Assembly (NCBI GenBank): GCA_964247295.1 | Contig: CAXTTV010000039.1 | Coordinates: 1 to 29,330 of the forward strand | DNA from: CAXTTV01 sp964247295 | GTDB lineage: Bacteria; Chloroflexota; Ktedonobacteria; Ktedonobacterales; Ktedonobacteraceae | Direction: 5' to 3' | Length of the DNA stretch: 29,330 nucleotides | Part shown: piece after piece, positions 16,130 through 23,604 of the stretch | Position numbering within the stretch: position 1 is the stretch's first letter | Layout of the letters: each line of letters starts with the position of its first letter | Notes under the pieces: generated by a model | What the model saw: the letters and a program-made list of their open reading frames with translations, nothing else | Told to the model about the DNA's origin: nothing | The model's database searches: none | Made by a program: the position numbers and the translations under genes

Positions 16130-16305
16130 AAGAGGACGAAAGCGAGCAATGATCAAAGAAAGTGAAGCGGAGAGGTAGTCAGTTATATAGATTGATCGGG
16201 ATCGCTATCAGAATAGCCGTAGTTTCTTTCGTCACTGCTGAAGGGGTCATATGAGTAGATAAAAGTTGGGTAGCAGTGTAAGAGATACACAGCCATTTTT
16301 AAAGG

Positions 16306-16341
16306 GGCCTGCTTGTTGGATACAATGCAGGCCTTTTTTTT
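16306..16341 (+). terminator. Intrinsic terminator
   Basis: GGCCTGC (16306-16312) pairs with GCAGGCC (16327-16333) and is followed by eight T. It probably ends the transcript of the winged-helix gene. The 347-bp gap from 16130 to 16476 holds nothing else I can support. Confidence 0.9.
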
Positions 16342-16476
16342 GTATTATTGATCGAAAGCGATATTTTTGATCTAAGTTTGGAACGTATCCTTCAAAGAAT
16401 AGGGATAGAAGTAGGTTACAAAACCCCCAACATCAAAGCATAAATGGGGAGAAGTAGAAGTTATAGTAAAGGGAAA

Positions 16477-17187
16477 TCAGATGCGGTGGAAAGGGATCAC
16501 CCAGACCCAGATAGCCGTAGCAAAGGCAACGCTCCCGGCAATCACAAACAGATGGAAAATCTCATGGAAGCCAAAGACCCGAGGGAAAGGATCTGGTTTT
16601 TTCAAAGCATAAATCAGAGCTCCGAGAGTATAGAGAGAGCCACCCAGGATCAGCGTAAGAATTGGGAGCCATGAAAGAGCCTGAACCAGAGCAGGCATAG
16701 CTACGAGAACGACCCAGCCCATAATCACATACAGAGACGTTTTAATCCAGCGTGGCCAGTGGAGGCAAAAAACCGCAATCAGAACGCCAGCCAGAGCCAG
16801 GAGCCAGATCAGAGAGAGGATCAAAAGGCGAGGGTAGCCAGAGAGCACATTAAAGCAGATAGGAGTATATGTGCCAGCAATGAGAACAAAGATATTTGCA
16901 TGATCGATTGATCGAAGGACGCGTTTTGTTTGGGGTAGCCAGAGACCGATGTGGTAAATAGAGCTCAGAGAATACAATTCAAGCATACTTAGACCGAAGA
17001 CCAGCATCGAGAGCATACGTGGTAGATCCGTATAGGTACGAAAGCAAAGAGCAAGAGTCAAAACAAAAGAGCCCAGAGCGGCCAGAGCATGTGACCAACC
17101 GCGCATAAGAGGCTTTGAGAGCGTAAGAACCGCATCATATTCAAGTTTTTGAACGAAATCTTCTGACTTCTGTTGTCGTGCGGACAT
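16477..17187 (-). CDS. trhA: Hemolysin III / PAQR-family membrane protein
   Basis: A 236-residue integral membrane protein with seven predicted helices, matching the PAQR family (bacterial hemolysin III/TrhA), linked to membrane lipid homeostasis and related to ceramidase-type zinc hydrolases. Conserved residues present are SSIYH (Ser75, His79), the DHANIFVLIAGTYTP segment (Asp95, His96), and the C-terminal FHEIFHLFVIAGS with two His, which would complete a metal site within the membrane. The start MSARQQKSEDF at 17187 fits the family N-terminus. AAAGGAT is about 12 bases upstream. The frame continues to 17406 but the extra residues look unrelated. The gene diverges from the GAF-domain gene across 229 bp holding two palindromes. 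Confidence 0.9.
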   Translation of the reverse strand: MSARQQKSEDFVQKLEYDAVLTLSKPLMRGWSHALAALGSFVLTLALCFRTYTDLPRMLSMLVFGLSMLELYSLSSIYHIGLWLPQTKRVLRSIDHANIFVLIAGTYTPICFNVLSGYPRLLILSLIWLLALAGVLIAVFCLHWPRWIKTSLYVIMGWVVLVAMPALVQALSWLPILTLILGGSLYTLGALIYALKKPDPFPRVFGFHEIFHLFVIAGSVAFATAIWVWVIPFHRI

Positions 17188-17332
17188 AAATGTATAATCC
17201 TTTTTTATGTAGAGTAGATAGTTCTCAAAAAGAAATGAAATAGAAAACGACATCTTTTCGGAGAAATTCTTTACCGTAATAGATATTGCGGCCCCCCATT
17301 TTGTTTCAAAAAGTCGATAAAAGAGACGATAG

Positions 17333-17392
17333 ATACTAGTATGTATGAGTGGAGAGGGCAAAAGACCCATCGCCCTGCATAGATACTGGTAT
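17333..17392. promoter_or_regulatory. Two palindromic operator-like sites 50 bp apart
   Basis: ATACTAGTAT (17333-17342) is a perfect 10-bp palindrome. ATACTGGTAT (17383-17392) is a near-palindrome in the same longer context, ATAGATACTRGTATRTAT. The spacing is exactly 50 bp, close to five helical turns. Both lie in the divergent region between the PAQR gene and the GAF gene, the second about 25 bp before the GAF start and overlapping TATATAAA. A dimeric repressor binding both sites would fit. Confidence 0.5.
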
Positions 17393-17416
17393 ATATAAAA
17401 GAACATGGGGGTATAG

Positions 17417-17938
17417 ATGACAGCGTCAATACCTGAAAACGAAGAGCAGCGGTTGCAAGCTCTTTACGACTTAAAGCAGCTAGGGAAGCCAATGGACCAG
17501 AAGTTAGAAGCACTCATAGAAGTCGTCAAGCAAGCGTTTGACGTACCGATGGTGATGGTAAATCTTGTAGACAGCAAGAAGCTTTATTTTCGGGCCTGTA
17601 TAGGAGTAGAAGGGACAGAGGCATCGAGAGACGTCAGTTTTTGTGCATACACAATTCTCAATCCAGAGCCATTAGTAGTCAGTGACACGTTAGAAGACCC
17701 ACGTTTCAGAGAGAACCCATTTGTTTTAGAAGAGCCGCATATTCGTTTTTATGTTGGTGTGCCATTGAAAGGGCCGCGAGGGTACCGTATAGGCTCATTA
17801 TGTATTATGGATACCAAGCCGAGGCAGATAGGGCAAGAACTGTTAGAGACAATGAGAAGGTTAGCGAGGATCATAGAACTAGAATTAAACGTAGAGTATA
17901 GAATGAGCGAAGATAAAGAGAAGCGCATCCTTGCGTAG
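17417..17938 (+). CDS. Stand-alone GAF-domain protein
   Basis: A 173-residue cytoplasmic protein that is almost entirely one GAF domain, a small-molecule or redox sensor fold. Typical features are AFDVPMVMVNLVDSKKLYF, the ASRDVSFCAYTI segment with Cys, PLVVSDTLEDPRFRENPFV, and the core strand IRFYVGVPLKGPRGYRIGSLCI with a closing helix. It is the form normally found at the N-terminus of sensor kinases and diguanylate cyclases, but no output domain follows and the chain ends in a charged helix. GGGGG lies five bases before the ATG. It may act by binding a partner; the ligand is unknown. The divergent neighbour is the PAQR membrane protein. Confidence 0.85.
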   Translation: MTASIPENEEQRLQALYDLKQLGKPMDQKLEALIEVVKQAFDVPMVMVNLVDSKKLYFRACIGVEGTEASRDVSFCAYTILNPEPLVVSDTLEDPRFRENPFVLEEPHIRFYVGVPLKGPRGYRIGSLCIMDTKPRQIGQELLETMRRLARIIELELNVEYRMSEDKEKRILA

Positions 17939-17988
17939 CGTCAGGGTCATCTTTACCATCTCGCAGAAAAAAGTATTAAGGAGAAAGA

Positions 17989-18219
17989 TTACAGACCAGT
18001 CAGGCCAAGAATGCGTTTAATATCATCTGGAGAATTAAACGTTGTATCGGGCAATTTATCGAGGATAGGGCGGGCCTGCTCACCGAAGCCCAACTTCTCC
18101 ACCTGCTGAAGAAGATCATGTTTAGAGATAGGATAAGGAAGATTATTGATAACCAGATTGGCCATCTGTTTGATATCGAAATCTTTTGGAATAAAATTCA
18201 TCGGATTAAAATTTTGCAT
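17989..18219 (-). CDS. DUF2795-like small protein
   Basis: A 76-residue protein resembling the DUF2795 family, small helical proteins of unknown function. The pattern seen is NLPYPISKHDLLQQVEKLGF, then a helix and LPDTTFNSPDDIKRILG, matching the family layout of a 'P-x-S/T-K-x-x-L' helix, a short spacer and a 'LPxxxYxSxxDI' end. The ATG at 18219 is chosen because AAAGGAG lies eight bases upstream; an in-frame GTG at 18228 overlaps that ribosome site. It is the last gene of a minus-strand pair with the sortase gene, but a hairpin at 18307-18336 separates them, so it may have its own promoter. Confidence 0.65.
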   Translation of the reverse strand: MQNFNPMNFIPKDFDIKQMANLVINNLPYPISKHDLLQQVEKLGFGEQARPILDKLPDTTFNSPDDIKRILGLTGL

Positions 18220-18306
18220 CAGCGTCACTCCTTTACTAGAAACAGATCGTTAGGAAGAGAGAGAACCCTCTATATTAGAGAAAAACGCATCAAAGTTCTG
18301 TATGTA

Positions 18307-18336
18307 TCGGGAGGGAAATTGCACATTCCCTCCCGA
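18307..18336 (-). terminator. Perfect 11-bp hairpin after the sortase gene
   Basis: TCGGGAGGGAA (18307-18317) pairs perfectly with TTCCCTCCCGA (18326-18336) around eight bases. It lies 7 bp past the sortase stop. No T run follows on the minus strand (TACATACAG), so termination efficiency is uncertain. Confidence 0.6.
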
Positions 18337-18343
18337 CAGAGTA

Positions 18344-18982
18344 TCACATCTTCTCTGCGTATACAACCAATCGGAGAGTTGTCTGATGTTCACTAGGTAT
18401 CCAATCGCCAGCGCAAGTAATCAGATTAAGAAAAGAGCCCCCAGATTTTGAGAAAATCTGTTGAAGGGGAGCCTCTTTAGGGGAGTAAGAGACAACGCGC
18501 TGGACCGCAAAGTTAAAAGTAGCCTTATTAGAATCTGTCACCGTAATTTTATCGCCAGCTTTAAGATTTTTAAGGTTCCAAAAGACAGCGGGATCGCCAC
18601 CAGGACGATCGAGATGGCCATTAATCACAGCGCTACCGGGATCACCGGGATGTGTGCCGTATTTAAACCATCCGGCATTTTCCCAAGCATTTTGAGAAGG
18701 AGTATCCATATCGCCTTTAGTTAGACCGACTGGTTCGATAGATGTATCGACCTGAATAGCAGGGATAGAAATATGAACTGGTTGACCGGCAGAAGACTTT
18801 TGATTAGCGAGAAGCTGTATAGGAGTGGGAGTAGGAGTAGGGCCGGAATGGGTAGGAGTCTGAGATGGATTTGATTGACGAGATTGTGAAGGAGCCTGAG
18901 ATGGACTAGAAGATCCACAGGCGCTGAGAAAAAGAAGGAAAAGGCAGAGAACCCCATAAAGGTGATAACGTTGAGTATTCAT
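18344..18982 (-). CDS. Class F-like sortase with lipoprotein signal
   Basis: A 212-residue sortase-fold transpeptidase acting outside the membrane. Residues 8-21 are a hydrophobic signal ending in LSAC, so Cys22 may be lipidated. Residues 23-60 are a Ser/Pro/Thr/Gln linker. The catalytic domain has all three residues: His123 in INGHLDRPGG, Cys190 in LITCAGDW and Arg204 in TTLRLVVYAE. The order, the short TCAG motif and the absence of a C-terminal membrane helix fit class F/E-type sortases. No LPxTG-type substrate is visible in the window. GAGGA lies eight bases before the ATG at 18982; the frame runs on to 19099 without a better start. Lipid anchoring instead of the usual N-terminal helix is somewhat unusual. 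Confidence 0.85.
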   Translation of the reverse strand: MNTQRYHLYGVLCLFLLFLSACGSSSPSQAPSQSRQSNPSQTPTHSGPTPTPTPIQLLANQKSSAGQPVHISIPAIQVDTSIEPVGLTKGDMDTPSQNAWENAGWFKYGTHPGDPGSAVINGHLDRPGGDPAVFWNLKNLKAGDKITVTDSNKATFNFAVQRVVSYSPKEAPLQQIFSKSGGSFLNLITCAGDWIPSEHQTTLRLVVYAEKM

Positions 18983-19426
18983 AAAAAGTATCCTCATAAG
19001 CAAAAAGAGAAAGGAGAGCCTATGAGCGGACTCTGATAGGCCCTCGGTTGAAAAGACATTATAAGTAGAAAGCATGGCATGCAACACCAAGGAGAGCAAG
19101 AAGAGAAACGTAAAATGCTCACAGCGTGTATTGGCGTACTGTAATAAAGACAGAAGAGGGCAGGTAAAACTGCAAAATTGTGTAACCCTTTTTGGGAAAA
19201 GGTTTATATGATCCCCCTTTTATAGTAATTGCTTGCGTCACTGAAGAAAGACGGATATCATATAAGCTAGAGAAAGCATATTTGTGTATGGGCAAGGCAA
19301 ACATCATATAAAAGAAAGCCATTTTACAGAAAATAGAAGGATGGAGTACGTGGATAATGAGGATTGTATTGGCTATCGTGTACAAATGGAGAGCACTGAA
19401 GTGCATATGTAAAGAGGTAGTTTATA
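18983..19426. other. Divergent region between sortase and ECF sigma genes
   Basis: This 444-bp region has no supported gene; the 95-codon frame at 19119-19406 has no ribosome site and an unlikely composition. A dyad AACC-CTTTT...AAAAGGTT at about 19177-19202 could be a regulatory site. AGAGG precedes the GTG of the sigma gene. Confidence 0.35.
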
Positions 19427-20098
19427 GTGTCTCAGCAAACAGATGAGAACGAAAGTGCGGGAACGCATGAACAACAAGTGCCTGATGGAGTATGGCAGGC
19501 GGAAATAATCAGAAGGAGCCTGGAAGGAGACGAGCAAGCGTTTGCAGTCATTGTAGACAAATATGGAAGCGTCTTACTACGTACAGCGTACCTATTATTA
19601 AGGGATCAAGAAGCGGCGCAGGACGTAGTGCAAGAATCCTTTTTGTTAGCGTGGAAGAACCTGAGCAAACTGCGAGAGCCAAGTTTTTTACGGGCATGGT
19701 TATTAAAGATAGTAGTCAATCAATCCATGACCTTAAAAAGGCAAATAGCCAGAGGGGCAGCATATTTGCGAGAGCAGCTAACGCATAGTTACGTAGAAGA
19801 AGTCATGAGTAGTACGAGTGTACAGAGAGGAGAGATCGAAGACAGATTAGATCTCACAAAAATCTTAAACCAATTACCATTAAAACAAAGAACAGTAGTC
19901 GTGCTTTTCTATTACCACAAACTGACAATGGTAGAGATAGCCTCAATGTTAGGGGAGTCAGAAAACACCTTAAGAAAGCGGCTACAATCAGCACTAGAGA
20001 AGATGCGTAGAGTGCTGCAAGTAGACGAGCCAGTATTTGGAGACGTTACCATAGCACCATCGCGCATCAGCATTCGTGGGCGAGGGAAAATGCAATGA
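19427..20098 (+). CDS. ECF-type RNA polymerase sigma factor
   Basis: A 223-residue extracytoplasmic-function sigma factor with only regions 2 and 4. Region 2 spans about residues 25-105, with DEQAFAVIVDKYGSVLLRTAY, DQEAAQDVVQESFLLAWKNL and FLRAWLLKIVVNQSMTLKR. Region 4 spans about 142-200, with LPLKQRTVVVLFYYHKLTMV and the helix-turn-helix EIASMLGESENTLRKRLQSAL. A 25-residue C-terminal extension follows. The start codon is GTG with AGAGG about nine bases upstream. Its stop overlaps the start of the next gene (ATGA), so the two are translationally coupled, which is typical of a sigma/anti-sigma pair. Such factors usually drive their own operon, so the promoter upstream is a likely target. Confidence 0.9.
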   Translation: MSQQTDENESAGTHEQQVPDGVWQAEIIRRSLEGDEQAFAVIVDKYGSVLLRTAYLLLRDQEAAQDVVQESFLLAWKNLSKLREPSFLRAWLLKIVVNQSMTLKRQIARGAAYLREQLTHSYVEEVMSSTSVQRGEIEDRLDLTKILNQLPLKQRTVVVLFYYHKLTMVEIASMLGESENTLRKRLQSALEKMRRVLQVDEPVFGDVTIAPSRISIRGRGKMQ

Positions 20099-21357
20099 AC
20101 GAACAGCCTTTTAAAGGTCAAGAGCATTCACGATTAAATGGGCATAGTAGTCATAAATCAAAGGCAAACATCATATTGGAGGAAAGGATAATCCAGGTTC
20201 TAGAGGAGCAAGCGAGCCAGATTGAATTTTCCACCGTATTAAGGAACAAAGTATTACAACAGCATCAATCGAGGAAAAGAGCACCATTTAATCTTGTATC
20301 GGTTCCTGCCTTAGGGCTAGCAGCGATTTTAGTACTGGTATTATGCACAGTAGGGATAGTGCAATTTGCGCGTACATATCAAACCCCCGCTCAAGTCATT
20401 GTATATACAGCGACAGGAGAAACGGCGTTGCCGCAGGACCTGGCGGAGGGTGGGCGGTTGGTATCCTTAGATCCTACTGAGAAACACATACTATATCAAC
20501 CGGTGGGAGCGCCGGGAAAGTTATCGACAGCCGACGTACAGAACCCAGTTAAGACGCATACTTTAGCAATGGAGTATGCACTAGACGCAAACTGGTCTCC
20601 TGATGGAAGCGCCCTACTTGCAACGATTGCGCCCAAGGGAGTAATAGAACCTTTACTGGCCCTGGCTCATACGGGAGCGTATATGAAGTTAGTAGGTCCC
20701 AAAGCGCAGACAGCCAATTGGCAGCCCAGAGAGAAGCAGACAATCACCTATGTAGAGCAAGGCAAAGGAATTGCGCAGCTATTAAGCATCAAATCGGATG
20801 GAAGCGAGTCCGCGTTAGTAACAACCATGAATGTAGCGTATGCGGTACAGCACATGAATTGGTCGAGCGATGGTAGCAGGTTGGCCCTGGTAGTAACGGG
20901 AAGTAGAGAGAGTACACCTGAAGCGTTAGGGAAAGCTGGAAAAGGGTTATACATCATGGATGTACAATCGGGAAAACTAGTACCGATTGTAGGGATTGGT
21001 GGGAGCTCTATTGGGAAAATCGAATGGTCTCCAGATAATCGTTATCTCACCTATGAACTCATAGGTGAACAGGGTCAGATTGACCTACAGACGTACGATG
21101 CGACGACAGGCAAGCAAGTATTCTCCATTAAACCTAAAGGTAAGGTCGAGGGTTGGAGTTGGTCTCCGCAGAGCGATGCCATCGTTTACAGTGATGCAGG
21201 TAGTTTACATGTTTACAATCTACAAAGGAAAAATATAACGTTTACACAGATGAAAGGTAACCTTATCTCGCCATTCTGGCTTAAAGATGGGCGTATTGTT
21301 TGTATGCGGATGGAGAGTGGTCAGGCAACCCTGGCATTTCTGAGCGCACATAAATAA
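20095..21357 (+). CDS. Membrane-anchored beta-propeller protein, putative anti-sigma/sensor
   Basis: A 420-residue protein with a cytoplasmic N-terminus of about 65 residues, one membrane helix (about 68-92, LVSVPALGLAAILVLVLCTV) and a large extracytoplasmic domain of TolB/PD40-like repeats. Repeat signatures are WSPDGSALLATI, WSSDGSRLALVV, WSPDNRYLTYEL and WSPQSDAIVYS, about 70 residues apart, enough for a five- or six-bladed propeller. The short N-terminal part (ERIIQVLEEQASQIEFSTVL) could hold the sigma factor at the membrane, but no classical zinc anti-sigma motif (HxxxCxxC) is present. The ATG overlaps the sigma stop by four bases. The anti-sigma role is inferred from coupling and topology. 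A terminator follows 10 bp after the stop. Confidence 0.75.
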   Translation: MNEQPFKGQEHSRLNGHSSHKSKANIILEERIIQVLEEQASQIEFSTVLRNKVLQQHQSRKRAPFNLVSVPALGLAAILVLVLCTVGIVQFARTYQTPAQVIVYTATGETALPQDLAEGGRLVSLDPTEKHILYQPVGAPGKLSTADVQNPVKTHTLAMEYALDANWSPDGSALLATIAPKGVIEPLLALAHTGAYMKLVGPKAQTANWQPREKQTITYVEQGKGIAQLLSIKSDGSESALVTTMNVAYAVQHMNWSSDGSRLALVVTGSRESTPEALGKAGKGLYIMDVQSGKLVPIVGIGGSSIGKIEWSPDNRYLTYELIGEQGQIDLQTYDATTGKQVFSIKPKGKVEGWSWSPQSDAIVYSDAGSLHVYNLQRKNITFTQMKGNLISPFWLKDGRIVCMRMESGQATLAFLSAHK

Positions 21358-21366
21358 GCGGGCCCG

Positions 21367-21408
21367 AAAAGATGACGGAGGGAATTTTCTACCGTCATCT
21401 TTTTTTTT
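21367..21408 (+). terminator. Intrinsic terminator after the ECF operon
   Basis: AAAAGATGACGG (21367-21378) pairs with CCGTCATCTTTT (21392-21403) and runs into a total of nine T. The A tract on the left arm lets it also serve the convergent acetyltransferase gene that ends at 21429. Confidence 0.9.
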
Positions 21409-21428
21409 ATGGAAGAAAGTTTCTGGAA

Positions 21429-22604
21429 TTAGAAAACCTCATGAAGATAGGGGATCTTGTGTGGGAAAAGGGAGAGGCATATCTGGGCCTGACTTTGGGA
21501 TAAGGAGCCCCAGCCTCGGAAAGGAAAGTCAGAAGGCTCGGCGATTCCATAGACGAGAGAAGAGAGAGCTTGAATCGATAGATTTAGATCGGCATGTGAA
21601 GAAGGAGAGACCTGTAGTTGGCCATCAACCGACTCAAAAAGAAAGTTTCCTTGATTCCATGGGCAGAGAGGATCATTGACATGGATATGTAGAAGGCCGG
21701 AACCGACCTGGAGGCCAGAGATTTTAGACACATCTATAATGCGAACCATAGGGGCATCGGAAACATTTATTAAAATGCCAAGATCGTTCAGCCAATTTTC
21801 GGGGTGTTCAGAGGGATGAAGTTTCATCTCAACATCCTGAACCTGATCTATATGGCGTGCGAGCCATTCTAAGAGCAGGAACTTTCCCAGGCCATTCTCA
21901 TAATAGAAGTGGTGGATAGTTAGATTATCATCTTTCCCCTTAATATAGTAGAGCATCATCCCGACAGGATCGCCATGAGAGCGAGCGATAGCGAGCCAGA
22001 CATCCCCTTTATCTTGTTGCATTTTAGAAGTCAGATCGTTAAAGAGAGCCATACCATGTGTAGTGGATTGTCGTTTTAGAAGGAAAGAGCGATAAAGGGG
22101 AAAGCCTTCTGAAATAGGGAGGAGTTCAACATCGCCATCAAGAGGAATGTTCAGAAGAGGAGCAAGAGAAGAGACAGGGAACTCAAAGATGCGAGGGTGA
22201 GGAAAATTCACGTACCCCATATGATCGTAAAATGATTGTCGGAAAGGATACAGTATAGAGAAAGGCATCCCAATCGTATGCATCTGTGAGAAAAGGGAAG
22301 TAAGTAACTGGCGGGAGTAGCCTCTTCGACGAGCGGAGGGGTGTGTAGCGACGCCCCAAATGCCACCGGCAGGAAACACCTGTCCTCGGACCTGTTGTGT
22401 CATAGGCGAGCATCCAGCGACGGCCACAGGCTTATTATCCGCGAAGAGAGCCAGATATAAGGAATCGCTGAGGTATTCCATAGTCTGGTGCCATTCATCT
22501 GGATCTGGTAGAGGGGGAGTTGAGCGGAAAGCGTAGCCGCCGATTTGGTAAGAGACCTCAAATTGTTCCTCATTCTGAAGCTGACGAATTTCGATAGCAG
22601 GCAT
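21429..22604 (-). CDS. GNAT acetyltransferase, Eis-like, with SCP2-type C-terminus
   Basis: A 391-residue cytoplasmic enzyme of the Eis family, in which two GNAT folds and a C-terminal sterol-carrier-like domain are fused; acetyl-CoA donates an acetyl group to an amine. The first GNAT domain has VAVAGCSPMTQQVRG and the acetyl-CoA loop VATHPSARRRGYSRQLL (about residues 90-106). The second covers about 160-285. The C-terminal 100 residues (GSGLLHIHVND to LSLFPHKIPYLHEVF) end in the typical family tail, whose carboxylate is catalytic in known members. GAGG stands eight bases before the ATG at 22604; an adjacent GTG at 22607 is less likely. The substrate is not predictable; aminoglycosides and peptide lysines are known for relatives. 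Confidence 0.85.
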   Translation of the reverse strand: MPAIEIRQLQNEEQFEVSYQIGGYAFRSTPPLPDPDEWHQTMEYLSDSLYLALFADNKPVAVAGCSPMTQQVRGQVFPAGGIWGVATHPSARRRGYSRQLLTSLFSQMHTIGMPFSILYPFRQSFYDHMGYVNFPHPRIFEFPVSSLAPLLNIPLDGDVELLPISEGFPLYRSFLLKRQSTTHGMALFNDLTSKMQQDKGDVWLAIARSHGDPVGMMLYYIKGKDDNLTIHHFYYENGLGKFLLLEWLARHIDQVQDVEMKLHPSEHPENWLNDLGILINVSDAPMVRIIDVSKISGLQVGSGLLHIHVNDPLCPWNQGNFLFESVDGQLQVSPSSHADLNLSIQALSSLVYGIAEPSDFPFRGWGSLSQSQAQICLSLFPHKIPYLHEVF

Positions 22605-22631
22605 CACTTATTCCTCTTTAAAACAAGAAAT

Positions 22632-22654
22632 GAGTGACTATTCCTTAGTCACTC
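22632..22654 (-). terminator. Terminator of the glgB-LOG operon
   Basis: GAGTGACTA (22632-22640) pairs with TAGTCACTC (22646-22654) around five bases. On the minus strand it is followed by ATTTCTTGTTTT. It begins 6 bp after the stop of the LOG-family gene. Confidence 0.8.
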
Positions 22655-22660
22655 AGATAT

Positions 22661-23593
22661 TTAGCGAATTGATTGTTCGCGGTATTTACTGGGGGAATTG
22701 TGTTCGCGGCTATAGTTTTCCGTATAGGCGTGAACCACGAGATCGCAAATTTCCTGAGGGTCATCGGAGACCTGTAGTAGTGCCTGATCTTCAGGAGAGA
22801 TCATCGCATGTGGCAGCATCGTATTTTCAATCCAATCGAGGAGGCCATGCCAATATTTGCTATCGTAAAGGATTACAGGGAAGTGGTTCACCTTACGTGT
22901 TTGAATAAGAGTCAAAGCCTCGAATAGTTCATCCATAGTTCCGAAGCCACCGGGGAAGATAACAAAGGCCTCAGAATATTTGACAAACATTGTTTTGCGG
23001 ACAAAGAAGTAGCTAAAGTCTACAGACACATCCAGGTAAGGATTTGAATGTTGTTCAAAAGGGAGCTCAATATTGCACCCAATGGAATAATTTTCACCGG
23101 CTTGAGCGCCTTTATTGCCAGCCTCCATAATGCCGGGGCCGCCACCAGTAATCACCCCAAAGCCAGCCTTAGCGAGCAATAGAGCTGTTTTTTCAGCGGC
23201 TTCAAACCATTGTGTATTTTCTTTTACCCGAGCGGACCCAAAGAGAGCAACCGAGGGGGGGATATGAGAAAGTTCATCAAAGCCATTCACAAACTCGCTC
23301 ATAATCCGAAAAACGCGCCAGGGATCGGAGGCCGTAAAATCAACATTAATAGCGCGCTCAAGGGCATGTTGTTGTTCATGGATCTGTTCTTGTGGTAGAG
23401 CCTCATTTGGGCCGACCAGGGGCTGAGCTGGGCGTCGTAGCAAGCGCTCATCCTCTGTTTTACGTAGGTGGGTAGATACATTTGTCCGCTTACGAAGTGA
23501 ACCTTTTCGTCGGTTAGGGCCTTGATTTGCATCAAAACCATTATTTGCATCCCCATTTGGTAATTTTGAATCAGGTTGGCTCATTGATCGCAA
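22661..23593 (-). CDS. LOG-family (TIGR00730) Rossmann-fold protein
   Basis: A 310-residue protein of the LOG family, whose characterised members are nucleoside 5'-monophosphate phosphoribohydrolases (cytokinin-activating in plants and some bacteria). The two signature motifs are present: GGGPGIMEA (150-158) and PGGFGTMDE (214-222), with Arg199 (FVRK) between them, all part of the nucleotide site. The first 85 residues are a polar, probably disordered extension not found in short LOG proteins. It lies 11 bp after the glgB stop on the same strand, so they form an operon. The start is uncertain: GAAGGG lies five bases before a TTG at 23593 and 14 before the ATG at 23584. The physiological substrate is not known; purine monophosphates are likely. 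Confidence 0.85.
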   Translation of the reverse strand: MRSMSQPDSKLPNGDANNGFDANQGPNRRKGSLRKRTNVSTHLRKTEDERLLRRPAQPLVGPNEALPQEQIHEQQHALERAINVDFTASDPWRVFRIMSEFVNGFDELSHIPPSVALFGSARVKENTQWFEAAEKTALLLAKAGFGVITGGGPGIMEAGNKGAQAGENYSIGCNIELPFEQHSNPYLDVSVDFSYFFVRKTMFVKYSEAFVIFPGGFGTMDELFEALTLIQTRKVNHFPVILYDSKYWHGLLDWIENTMLPHAMISPEDQALLQVSDDPQEICDLVVHAYTENYSREHNSPSKYREQSIR

Positions 23594-23604
23594 CGATTCC
23601 CTTC

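Noticed and set aside
19119..19406. Minus-strand frame of 95 codons upstream of the sigma factor
   Set aside because: It has no ribosome site, no recognisable motif, and lies in a divergent promoter region.
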